A stretch of DNA of 64,000 bases, from NCBI RefSeq assembly GCF_000151315.2, contig NW_011887292.1, positions 599,534-663,533 of the forward strand. Direction: 5' to 3'. Numbering within the stretch: the first letter of the stretch is position 1; every line of letters begins with the position of its first letter. This stretch comes from Capsaspora owczarzaki ATCC 30864 (taxonomy: Eukaryota; Opisthokonta; Filasterea). The notes beneath the pieces were generated by a model. That model was not told the DNA's origin, made no database searches, and worked only from the letters and a program-made list of their open reading frames with translations. Of the stretch, positions 54,657-64,000 are shown piece after piece. The translations under genes were made by a program, and so were the position numbers.

Positions 54657-55954
54657 ATGTCGAGCAGTGCCATTCCGCAACCTGGAGCGGCTGTCGCAGC
54701 ATCCCAACAGCAGCAGCAACAACAACAACAGCAACATCATCAACATCAACAGCAACAGCAGTCGTCTGGCAGCAGCGGTGCATCCGATGGCAACGGACCG
54801 AGCGCCTACGAGTGCATGCTGCAGGGCAGGTAAGCCATGCCACTTGATCGTCTGGTCTAGCGTGTATACCGACTCACTCACTCATTGTCGTGTATGTGTA
54901 TGTGTGTGTGTGTGTGCCTGGACATGACAGCATCAAGGACGCCGCGCTGCCCGCGCTGCTCCAGCGATTGCTCGGATTGTGTCGCGCCAATCCCGCCGCG
55001 CCGATTGCCCCGTTGCCGTCAGCGAGGATGGCTGAATTGCTGCCTGGATTGGACGTCGATTCACTGGCAAGCATCCAGCCAAACTCGAGCGTGCGGCCGC
55101 TCAGGATCCACGAGATGGGCTACATGCATCCAGAGCTCAAACGCATGCTGCTTCGCGTGCGGCACCATCTGGATGCGGATACATGGTGCGATCGTTAGCG
55201 AGCAGCGTCTTCTGAGAATGATCACAAGTGGGTTGCTTGATCGGCGGCACAAACGCTCACTTTTCTGCCTGCTCGACTTTGTTTTTGTTTGTTTGTGGCT
55301 TGGTTTGGATGTGTGAATAGGCAAATTTGCGCATTCGGTCAGCCAGAATTTGCAGACGCCTTGAAGCGCTCAACAATCGTTCGCGCAGGAATGCTGATGG
55401 AGGCATCAAGTGGCGCTGCACGCACGCTGCTCGAAGCGACAGGCTTTGGGATGGACCATGAGATGCTTCGCACCGGCTTGCTGTGCTCCCATTTGACCGC
55501 AGCCGGCGTTCGGTTGGACGTGAGTATTTCGCGCATTCAGCGGCTGGCACAGCCCGGCGACGTGACTTCGGCCCAACCTCTTCAGGCGAATGTGCTTCAC
55601 GACGTACCCCTGCACGATTCGTTGCTCGTTGAAATCTCGGCACTTGGCATTTCAGAGCGGATACCCGAAATTGAGGATGAGATCCATCTCATGGCCGAGA
55701 AACTAGCTCCGTAAGTGACGTTGACTGCGGGGTTGACGACGACAACGACAGTGTGTGCTGTATGTTCGTTCACTGGCCTTGGGCTCTTCTTTCTGTATTT
55801 TTTCTGTTGCAGACTCGTTGTTTTGTCGAAAGTCGACCACCGCCTAATCCAAGAGCACATGCACGCTCCGATTTCCGAGCATGGCCGCGCCAGAGCACCT
55901 CAGTACTCTCAAGGGACACCGAATCCCGCCGTTCTTGTTCATCCGCGGGTTTGA
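54657..55954 (+). CDS. MED18: Mediator complex subunit 18
   Basis: Four exons: 54657-54829, 54931-55185, 55321-55710 and 55813-55954; phases agree, 319 residues. After a poly-Gln/His head (about 20-40) comes AYECMLQGSIKDAALPALL and RLLGLCRAN, matching the MED18 start (YLLQGS, SLExLIxRLxGLC). W-Q-ICAFGQPEFAD matches WHLRYLGQPEMGD, with the Trp codon split by intron 2. LLEATGFGMDHEMLRTGLL matches MGFRMDHEFVAKG, and LVVLSKVDHRLI closes the fold as in human. MED18 forms the head-module subcomplex with MED20 that contacts TBP and RNA polymerase II. The protein is longer than human (208 residues) because of the Gln-rich head, a ~40-residue segment before the LGQP motif, and a short Pro-rich tail. 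ATG 54555 is an alternative upstream start. Confidence 0.9.
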
Positions 55955-56385
55955 GCACAATAAACATTTTGGTCTTTTGCTTGTATCGATCTGTTCAACT
56001 TTCCATGTTTGTTATTGCTGTTTCCTCTGCGAGGCTGGGATCTGCCTGCTCGCAGAAACAATCACAAACTGTCCCACACTGGTTGACATTTTGGATTGGT
56101 CTAATGTTGTTTATTGTTTGTCTCTCCGATCTGCCTCAACCGATTTGTACTGTATTAAAGCGCTTTTTATTTTTGCATTGATTCTTCGCTTCTCAGTTTT
56201 TTTTTTCTCTTCATCTTTTTTTCGTTTTTGCGTGACTGTGTTTTTGCTTGTTTGTTTAGTCCACTTGTTCCTATCTCTTGACTGTGTTTTTTATTCGTTT
56301 TATTTTTCCTACTCTTTTCCTCTCTCTGTTTTTGCTTCTCCTTTTGTGTTGTTTTTGTGCCTGCTTCCTCCTCCTCACCCCCAAA
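55955..56385. other. Intergenic region, MED18 / ankyrin gene
   Basis: 431 bp between two plus-strand genes. The right half is T-rich (for example 56197-56225) and likely the ankyrin gene 5' UTR. The open frame running upstream from 56386 contains no ATG and encodes Phe/Leu-rich translation of the T-rich tract, so it is not counted. An AATAAA occurs at 55959-55964, five bases after the MED18 stop. Confidence 0.45.
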
Positions 56386-57673
56386 ATGGCTTCCGCACGC
56401 AACGAGTACCGATCGTGCACTGCGCGGACGTCGCTCGCCACACTCAACAACACGAGCAGCAGCACGGGCAGCAGCACGAGCAACACGAGCAGCGGCAACG
56501 CCAACAGCCACGAGCTCGTGCTGGCGGTCGATGGCACACACGAGTGGCCCCGTCCCAGCTGCACCTATGTCCCGTCCGACCTCATCACTGCAGCCAGCCT
56601 GTGGCAGATGAGCACGCCCGAGATGGACCGCCGCGCCGATCCCATCAGGAAGCTCGCCAGCAATCTGCAAGCCACTCAAGGATCCGCCGCAGCCCAGCCA
56701 ACAACCCAGCCAACCCAGCCAACCCAGCCAACCGCCGCAGAGCGTGAAGCACTGCTCAAGCAACGGCAAGCAATACTACTCGAGATGGAAAAGTCGCTGC
56801 CTGGATTCAAGACGTTCAACAGGATTGACCTGCCAACCCTCGCCAGCTGTCCACACGTGCCGCGTGAGACGGACTTGCCGTCGAGCAAGGTCATGGACTA
56901 CTGGTGGAGCATGGAGGGCTGCCATGTCACAGAGAGCGTGGACGCCGCGACGATGCTCTTCCGCGCCGCCTGCGAGAGCAAGCAAGCACTGGTCGACCTG
57001 ATGGCGGGCTCCGGCAAGACGATCAACGCACGCGACGCCGACGGAGTGACTGCTCTGCACCTGGCTGCGCTGCATGGCAATGCGGAATGCGCAGCGCTTC
57101 TGATCAAGCAAAACGCAATGGTCAAGGCCGTCGATGAGAGTGGTGCCACGCCGTTGCACTACGCGAGCGCTCAAGCAAAGCAAGACGTCATCCGTGTCCT
57201 GCTGAACGCCGGTGCCATCGTGAATGCCACCGACCACTTTATGCAGACGCCCCTGATGAAGGCGACCATTGCCGGCCAGATCCAGAGCATCAGCACACTG
57301 TTGGCCGCCCACGCATCTGTCAAACCCAAAGACCTGTATGGCCTGACCGTCCTCGACCTTGCTGTCCACGCCGGGAACCAAGCCGCATACGTCAAGCTTG
57401 GCGGAAAGGCGGCTGCATTTCCAGCAGCTGTTGCCGCTAGCGGCAGATCGGAGCCTCCCAAAGCAGAGAATGCGAAACCCGCCGAATCCTCGAAAAGCAG
57501 CAGCGATTCGTCAAGCGCCAGCCAAGCTACCAAGCCAACCAACCCTTCCAACAGCAACAAGAAGCCCACCACCAGCAGCAACAGCACCGCCACCGCCACT
57601 GCTACAGCTACGGCTGCAACTACGGCCACAGCCACAGCCACCAGCACCAGCGCCACTCCAGCTCCCGGCACCG

Positions 57674-57704
<31 letters not shown>

Positions 57705-59533
57705 AAGCAATGCCACGCCAACCAAAGCAGCCGAGCCCCATGCACCCAAACCAACCAATGCATCAGGTGCGCACGTCCGCAAAATGGAAGCCCCTTTCGA
57801 CAAAATCGAAATCTGCCAGCGCGATTGGACTGCCGAGTTTGCTCAGTTGAGCCAGGAAAAGCTACCACTGAGCTGGGTGCAGTTGCCCAAGACCAACATG
57901 GCCATGCTGGTGGGCAAGCCATCTGATTTGAGCGCCATTTCGCAAAACGTCCCGCTCCTTCCTGCAATTATCGAGGTTCCTCGCATGGCAGTGCAGAGTC
58001 TCAACAACGACGCCCCTTCCAGTCACGAGTCTGATTTTGCTGCCATCGCCCTTCAGGCCAAGCTGTTGACCACCTCCGTGCGTTCACCGATTGACATTGT
58101 CGACCCTCCAGCTCGAGACAAGGGAACGCTGCGGACGGCCCTGTTCCATGCTTGCAGCATGACCTACTTTGACGAAGTTTCGTTCGCCCGATTGCTGCTT
58201 CCATACTGGGATGCCGCGAACAATCGACCCATTGCCAAAGTCGTGGAAGTGAAGGATGCCTTCGGGCAGACACCGTTGCACGCGCTGGCCATGACAAACG
58301 ACACCACCAGCGTCCAGCGCTTGCTCCTCTTGCTCGCCCATGGTGCCAACCCTATGACCTTGAACGCCAGCGGGCAGTCTCCACTCATGCTTGCATCACT
58401 GATGGATCGGCCAGCCTTGGTGTGGATGCTTGCGTTGTGCTGTACCGAGCTCAATCTCGCCAAGGTTTGCACCGACTTTCAAATGTCGTACGATATCGGC
58501 ACGACTCAGCCCCAGACCTACGTGCAAAACCGCGAGTCTCTTCGGCGCATTGCCCGCATGCTGACCGTGAGGGCGTCGACATCGCGCTCGTCCGTATTCT
58601 TGGCTGTCGGGCCGCTTGGCGTTCCTTGCCCCGCCGGCTCGTCAACGACGATCTGCTTGACCGAGGCAAACTACCATTGGTTCGGGCCGTTCGAACACGA
58701 CGACGTCAAGTCTCTAGTCCGTGACACGATGCCCACCATCCAGATCCGCTCCACGGCGCCCGCAGGCGTCCGACTCAACTGCGGCGGCCTGTCCAAGACA
58801 GGTCGTCGGACAACAGCTGCAACCAATCCAAGCGTGCAGCGCACATTCAACGAGCTTCTGAAACCGAGCATTGACGAGTTCCGGCATTGCGATGTCACAC
58901 ACCCTTTGCCTGTCAGGCTGCAAGAGATTGCGGCTTCCTTTGACATGGACAATCTCGGAATCCGAGCTGCCGCCAGAAGGCACCAAGCAGACGTCTGACT
59001 CTGGGGCCGCGGCCAACAGTGCCAAGTCCAGTACCACATCCAGCACCTCCTCCAAATGCTGCATCAGCAGCGAAAGCAACCCGCACCAGCGAAAACTCCA
59101 TCAAACAGCCCAAGCTCCGTCGTCGACGACAGCCACAGCTTCTGCGCCGACACCTGCTTCCCCAGCTGCCAAGTCCGCCCCCGCGAAAGGCAAGACAGAC
59201 GCACCCATCAGCGAGTCCGACAAGGCAAAGATCAAAGTGTTGCAACATTCCATCAGCAAAGCAAAAGAGTCAATCACGTATTATCGCGACGCTGTCAACA
59301 CTCAGCAGACTCGTCAGCAACAGATTCGAGATCGTCTCCGCGTCCTTGCCGACACGCGCAGAATCATCGGCGACGAACTTCGCAACATCCTTGAGATTGC
59401 CTCTGGCAGTTCTGGCGATACCAGAGCGTCCATGATCGAGGATGCCGAGGAGGAGCTGTCCAAGTTGATGGACGTGATTCAGACCCTGGATCGTGAGTTG
59501 GCGTCCATGCCTTCCATCCCGCCTCCGCTGTAA
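56386..59533 (+). CDS. Ankyrin-repeat protein with C-terminal coiled coil (apparent frame break)
   Basis: The main frame runs 56386-58998 (870 residues, MASARNEYRSCTARTS). Ankyrin repeats lie at about 185-330 (DADGVTALHLAALHGN, ESGATPLHYASAQAKQ, HFMQTPLMKATIAG, LYGLTVLDLAVHAGN) and again at about 580-690 (FGQTPLHALAMTND, ASGQSPLMLASLMD). A Ser/Thr/Asn-rich spacer (about 370-460) separates them. The frame ends at TGA 58996-58998, but coding-like sequence continues in the +1 frame: ELPPEGTKQTSDSGAA, a Ser-rich stretch, and a convincing coiled coil (KIKVLQHSISKAKESITYY, IEDAEEELSKLMDVIQTLD) ending at 59533. No plausible intron joins the two. Either a one-base error or real indel splits the gene, or the coiled coil is a remnant. 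The family is not recognised; the function is presumably protein binding. Confidence 0.7.
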
Positions 59534-59813
59534 TGTCACCCATCTTGCTTTTGTAGATTACAATATATTAGTGCTCGATTGATAGACCGGCTTTGATCGG
59601 TTGGCTGTTTTCGTGCTGGCTGCAAAGAAAAAAAAATCTAGAAAAGGCATAATTGTATGGACGCAAAATGCACTGCACAGAAAATCAAACAACAACAACA
59701 AACAAACAAACAAAAGGCTCAGACATGCCAAAGCACGACGATGTCTGCAAAAGCAAGTGAAATAGACACAACCACAAGCATTGCACCGGCTCTGAGAGCG
59801 GGTTGAGCCAAGA
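59534..59813. other. Convergent spacer, ankyrin gene / CYFIP
   Basis: 280 bp of A-rich sequence between two convergent stops, including A and CAA/CAAA short repeats near 59690-59713. No gene was seen. Confidence 0.45.
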
Positions 59814-62800
59814 TTACACGCGCGTGTCATGTCCTTCGACACCTGAGCCAGCCTCGATTTTCTATTTTTTGAGAGTGTAGCAAAGCGTCCGTGAAGGAGG
59901 GGGGGGGGAAAGGAGTGAGCCAAGGACAAAGAACAACATAAAATTCACATCACAAAATGACAAACCCTGTCAACACGCAATCTCATTCGAAAACCGTACC
60001 TCAATCTTTCGAGATACGGCGGTGCCGTGCTCCCCATCATACGACTCATACGTTGGGACCTTCTTGGTGTCAAGAGGAGGATGTGCCACACCATAACGGT
60101 TGCCGTGCAGATCACGATCGGGCAACAACGTCTGAAGCGTCGCAAAGATCGAGTCGTTCAGGCGCTGGTAGTTCTTGACTTCTTGGATGAAATCGACAAT
60201 ATTCTACACCAAACGAACATCGGTCGCGTGTTGAGAATCACAAGGAGAAGGAAAAATCAAACAACTAAAGACAAGTCGCTTCTAGAACAAAGACTTCATC
60301 ACTTACCATGCTGCCAATGTTGCCAACTTGACCGTCCACAGCGTGAACGTTCACGATGTGGTAGCAAATGTCCATGACTTGGAACCGAACCCGTTGTCCA
60401 AGCAAGTAGATGATTGCGCAGCCAGTCCACGGCAGACCCTCACCGAAAAGCGTTCTGCCAAATGCAATACATCACACAACGACGAGCTGAGTTGCCTGCA
60501 CTGTTGATTGCTAACAAGCAAACCCCCCCCCCTTAAAACTGAAGAGACACGACTTACTGCGTGGAAAATTCCGTCTTGGCACCAGGTGTGCAATAGGCAA
60601 ACTGCAACACACTCCACAGGCGGTAGAATTCGCTTGTTTCGTCAATGTTGAGAATGCCATTCGTGGGCCGGGATCCGCGCCACTTTTCGCGCACAGGGGC
60701 CAACAAGGCATCAAAGCGCTCAAGCACGCGCACAAACAGCGACTTGCGTGCCAGGGAAGGCGCATTGAGCTTGCTGGCCTGTTCGGCACGACCACCGAGA
60801 GACTCCGAGAAAGGCTGCCCTTGGAGATGCGTGGTGACGAATTTGAAGAAGGCAGTTGGATCCACTTGACCCGTGGTGGAGGGAACAGTCACTGCCACAC
60901 ACGCATACATGTCGCCAAGTAAATCCACAAGTCACACTCTCAACCAACAGAAACAACACAAAAACCCTCAGCCCTCATTAGTGGCGGAAATATACGTACC
61001 ACCAGAGCGATCGATCGTGTAGAATGGCAAAGATTGAACATAGGTGAACAAATCGCGTTGCAGCTGCGTATTTCAAACGAAATAAGGGGAAACGGGGAAG
61101 GGGAGGAGGACAGGGGTTTGGGTGAGCTCAATTGACCATCCACTTTGACAACAACAACAACAAAAACCACCAAACATCAAGTGCTACTCACCATAGACTG
61201 ATCGAGCAAACGGGCAAAAATGAGCGAATTGCCGAGCTCACGGAACACATGGAAGACCTCCGTCTTCAAGTCACGGTAGGCCAAGATCGGCTTCAAGTGT
61301 GCTTGGAAGTACTGGAAGGTTCCCAACGTGCCGTACTGGAAGAGCGGCGTCTTCATGTCGACGGGGATGCCGCGCATGAAGGATTCAACGTACGGGCAAA
61401 CCATGTTGACCAGCTGGACTTCGACATTCTTGAGCAGTTCGTCAATCAGCACGCCAATCTTGTCCTGGCCGATAACGCGGATGATGGTCGCAATTTGCTG
61501 CAGGCCGATCGATTCCTTGAACGGCTCGTACACGTTGCTCATCGCTTGGTACACAAACTTGTTGCCAAACAGCAGCGAGTGCTTGATCTTTGGCATGGCA
61601 TCGCGCTCCACTTGCGTCTGCGAGAGCTCAATCGGGGCACGCACAAACTGCTGGGTGCCCGAGCTGAACGAGTAGTTGGGCAAGAAGTCGTAGATGAGTT
61701 GCATGACGACGTGGGAGAAAATGCGACCATTGTTCAAGGTCAGATCGACGGCATCGTCCACTTCGCGCAGCATGTCCTCAAACGGATCAAGGGGCAGGAA
61801 CTCGGACAGAAGGTTGTGCGTGAGGCGAGCATTGTCAAGCAGGCCTTCCAGCTCCATAATGCCCGTGCCAAACTCGTGCGCCTCAAAGCGACCAATAGCC
61901 ATTTCAATGCTGGAGCGCAAGAGGCGGTTCATGCGCTGGGCCATCAGCTGTGAAAAGTCAATCGTGCGGCCAAGCAGTTGAACATGCTTTTGACGAAGCA
62001 ACGAGGTAAATCGATGTGTGGGCACGTCCAAGTGACGCACAACATGGTTGGCGACGAGTACATGCTTCAGCGCCTTATCGAGCAGGATGCTGGGGTGTCG
62101 AAGCAAGAGCAGAACGAAGCGGTGAGTTGAACGCACGACAAATGTGTTTTTTCGTGTTGCCATGTCAGGTTGCCCGCTTACCATGAGGCTTGAGTCTTGT
62201 AGTGGGTAAAGACAGCTTCACTGACCTTGAAGACCAACTCATCAAAGCACAAGTTGACCTGGTGGAGGATGAAGGCGAAAAACAAAACAAAACAAAAAAC
62301 CCCAACAGCAACAGGTTAGAACGCGATGCTCCACACCAATTGCCAATCACAGTGTTCTACACAAACCTCTGCTTCGATTTCATCGTAAAGGTAGCGAGAT
62401 TTCAGCGCCCAAAGAGCACTGTTGGCGCTGTCGTTGTACAAGTCCAAGGGCACGAGCATGTACTCGGTTGCAGTGCCCGATGGCGACTCGATGATAGAGT
62501 CGGTCAGAATCCAAGGCAAAGATTGCTCAATCGGGAACTGCAGCAGCAATAGGAAGCACACCCCCAAAAGAAGTAGAAAACATCACCAGACCTTCGAGTG
62601 AGTTGCAGCAGCAATCAGAAACTGCAACGATTAGCAAACATACCTGAACAGAGCGAGTAACTTCCAGATAAAACTCTTTAAACCAAAGAACCGAAAGATC
62701 CGAGCAGGCCAACACGGACTCTGCAAAACAAGACGCAAGATACCCCCCCTCGGGTCAGTTCTCCGAATCAAAGCATACCAACGGCCTCGAAACAGCCTCA

Positions 62801-64000
62801 AAAATGGCCGAAACGAAAAATACATACTGTCCAGATCAAGCAGGTAAGGATACAAGAAGGAGCGCTTGTAGAAGGTCATCATCTCGAAAATCTGTTGGCT
62901 GGAATAATCCTTGCCCTTCATCAGCGTGCCTTTCATGCCGGCAGCCTTCTCGTTGTACAAGGACTCGAGAAGCACGCGAGCATAGTTGAGCTGGGTGGAG
63001 GACGGCGCACAAGCGCGGTAGGTGACAGGGGTCGATGGCCCAGCAGGCCCTTTCTTCTTCTTCTTGTCGTCTTCGTCTGGAAGCTCAATGACGGCCTTTG
63101 CGTCCATGAGCATATCACGAATCATGACCAGGACGGACTGCGAAGGCCGCTTTTTCTTGATCGAGTGGCTGGTAATGTCCAGGAGGGTGTTTTGCACAAA
63201 GGTGAAGAGCTCGCGGTGAATGCAGCGACGAATGAGCGGCGCAATCGTGGCGCTGACCGTCTGAAGCGCAGTAGCCACGGATTTGATCATGGAAATCATC
63301 TCCACCAAGGCAAAGCGTTCCTCAAGCGAGTAATTGTATTTGACGAGCTTCTCGTACTCGCCAGCGGTTTCGGGACAGTTGCGATTGGAGAACTTGTCGA
63401 CGGGATGGGCATACTTCCAGGCGGCCTGGTCGTGAATCTGCGTCGTCCAGCTCGAGAGCAGCTTGATGCCCTCAAACACGAGCGCCAGGAGGTCAAAGTC
63501 CGGCGCCGGCTCCCAATTCTCCTGCGCACGCACTTGGTTGGAAAAGATGGCAAACCTGCTCATGTAGTCCTTGAAGCGCACAATTTCACCGTCCAGCGAA
63601 GTGATGATGCGGTACTTTGTCTGGAGCTTCAGGATTTCATCCTCCGTTTCCGGCTGCAGCTTGCTGCGCTCAATATGCGGCGCATGCTTCATGTAGGCAG
63701 ACGGGTCCATCTGCATGTCGCCAATCAGCGGAATGATTGGCCAGCTCTGGTAAAGCAAACGAGGCAGACGCACGCAAAGAATTAGGGAAATCAGCAAACT
63801 CAGTTGTTTTGCAACCAAACAACCAACCAAAACACTTACTCGGAGAATCTTGAGGGCACGGTCCAACTTGACACGCTTGTTACGAAGAATGCTCGTCTTC
63901 TCGTCGTTACCGTCAATCATGGACAGCGAAAAGGCCATGGCACGCAAAAGCGCGTACTTTTCGTCGGGAAGCGCAAACTGATCTTCCTCATAGTAATCAA
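59814..64000 (-). CDS. CYFIP: CYFIP/Sra-1/PIR121, WAVE regulatory complex subunit (5' partial)
   Basis: Eleven minus-strand exons, 5' end beyond the window: 63840-64000, 62828-63746, 62644-62720, 62367-62537, 62182-62258, 61192-62089, 61000-61063, 60558-60891, 60307-60454, 60000-60203 and 59814-59861. All borders are GT-AG with matching phases; 1032 residues of the C-terminal four fifths (animal CYFIP about 1250). Recognisable blocks: [173 protein letters not shown] and [24 protein letters not shown] is the Rac1-binding scaffold of the WAVE complex that controls Arp2/3 actin assembly; in animals it also binds eIF4E and FMRP. Whether those extra roles exist here cannot be seen. Confidence 0.95.

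Noticed and set aside
55515-55525. Possible donor gtgagt inside MED18 exon 3
   Set aside because: Reading straight through gives SISRIQRLAQPGD, which matches the expected MED18 sequence, so no intron is needed.

Overview
The window is nuclear DNA from a gene-dense, intron-rich unicellular eukaryote. Genes are spliced with ordinary GT-AG introns, mostly about 60-190 nt, with a few first introns of 400-600 nt. TAA, TAG and TGA are all used as stops. Proteins carry many Gln, Ser, Ala and Asp runs, and non-coding DNA is full of poly-T/poly-A and short tandem repeats. The gene set (CYFIP/Sra-1, GTPBP1/2, MED18, condensin II H2, USP16/45, a zinc-finger FG nucleoporin, cathepsin Z, and a slime-mould cAMP-receptor-type GPCR) suggests a unicellular relative of animals, with a filasterean such as Capsaspora the best guess. 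This is inference, not a database match. No virus-like or transposable element was recognised.

Layout. 0-0.2 kb: 5' end of an unidentified gene (-). 2.0-3.8 kb: cAR-like GPCR (-), divergent from condensin-2 subunit H2 (+, 4.0-7.4 kb). 7.7-8.8 kb: R3HCC1L-like RRM protein (-), divergent from a SNF2/RING ATPase with SUMO-interacting motifs (+, 9.0-13.5 kb). 13.7-16.5 kb: tandem-domain cathepsin Z-like protease (+). 18.4-21.05 kb: cyclin (+) with a 100-N assembly gap. 21.5-23.7 kb: S9 peptidase (+), convergent with ribosomal protein eL24 (-, 23.9-25.2 kb). 27.6-31.8 kb: single-exon ABCB transporter (+). 32.0-34.4 kb: equilibrative nucleoside transporter (+). 35.5-37.6 kb: serine carboxypeptidase (+). 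37.7-41.0 kb: USP16/45-like deubiquitinase (-). 41.2-42.5 kb: mitochondrial carrier (-), divergent from a very large nucleoporin (+, 42.8-50.7 kb). 51.0-54.3 kb: GTPBP1/2-like GTPase (-), divergent from MED18 (+, 54.7-56.0 kb). 56.4-59.5 kb: ankyrin-repeat protein (+). 59.8-64 kb: CYFIP (-), running off the right edge.

The genes do not form one pathway; this is ordinary mixed genome content. Themes recur, though: SUMO/ubiquitin enzymes (SNF2-RING, USP16-like), lysosomal or secreted proteases (cathepsin Z, carboxypeptidase), membrane transporters (ABCB, ENT, SLC25) and chromosome or nuclear machinery (condensin II, nucleoporin, Mediator).

Exon boundaries were worked out by hand from splice sites, reading phase and recalled family sequences. 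The strongest unexpected signal is an apparent one-nucleotide exon in the SNF2/RING gene. Three genes also have reading-frame breaks next to repeats or low-complexity sequence (carrier, nucleoporin, ankyrin protein) that may be assembly errors.
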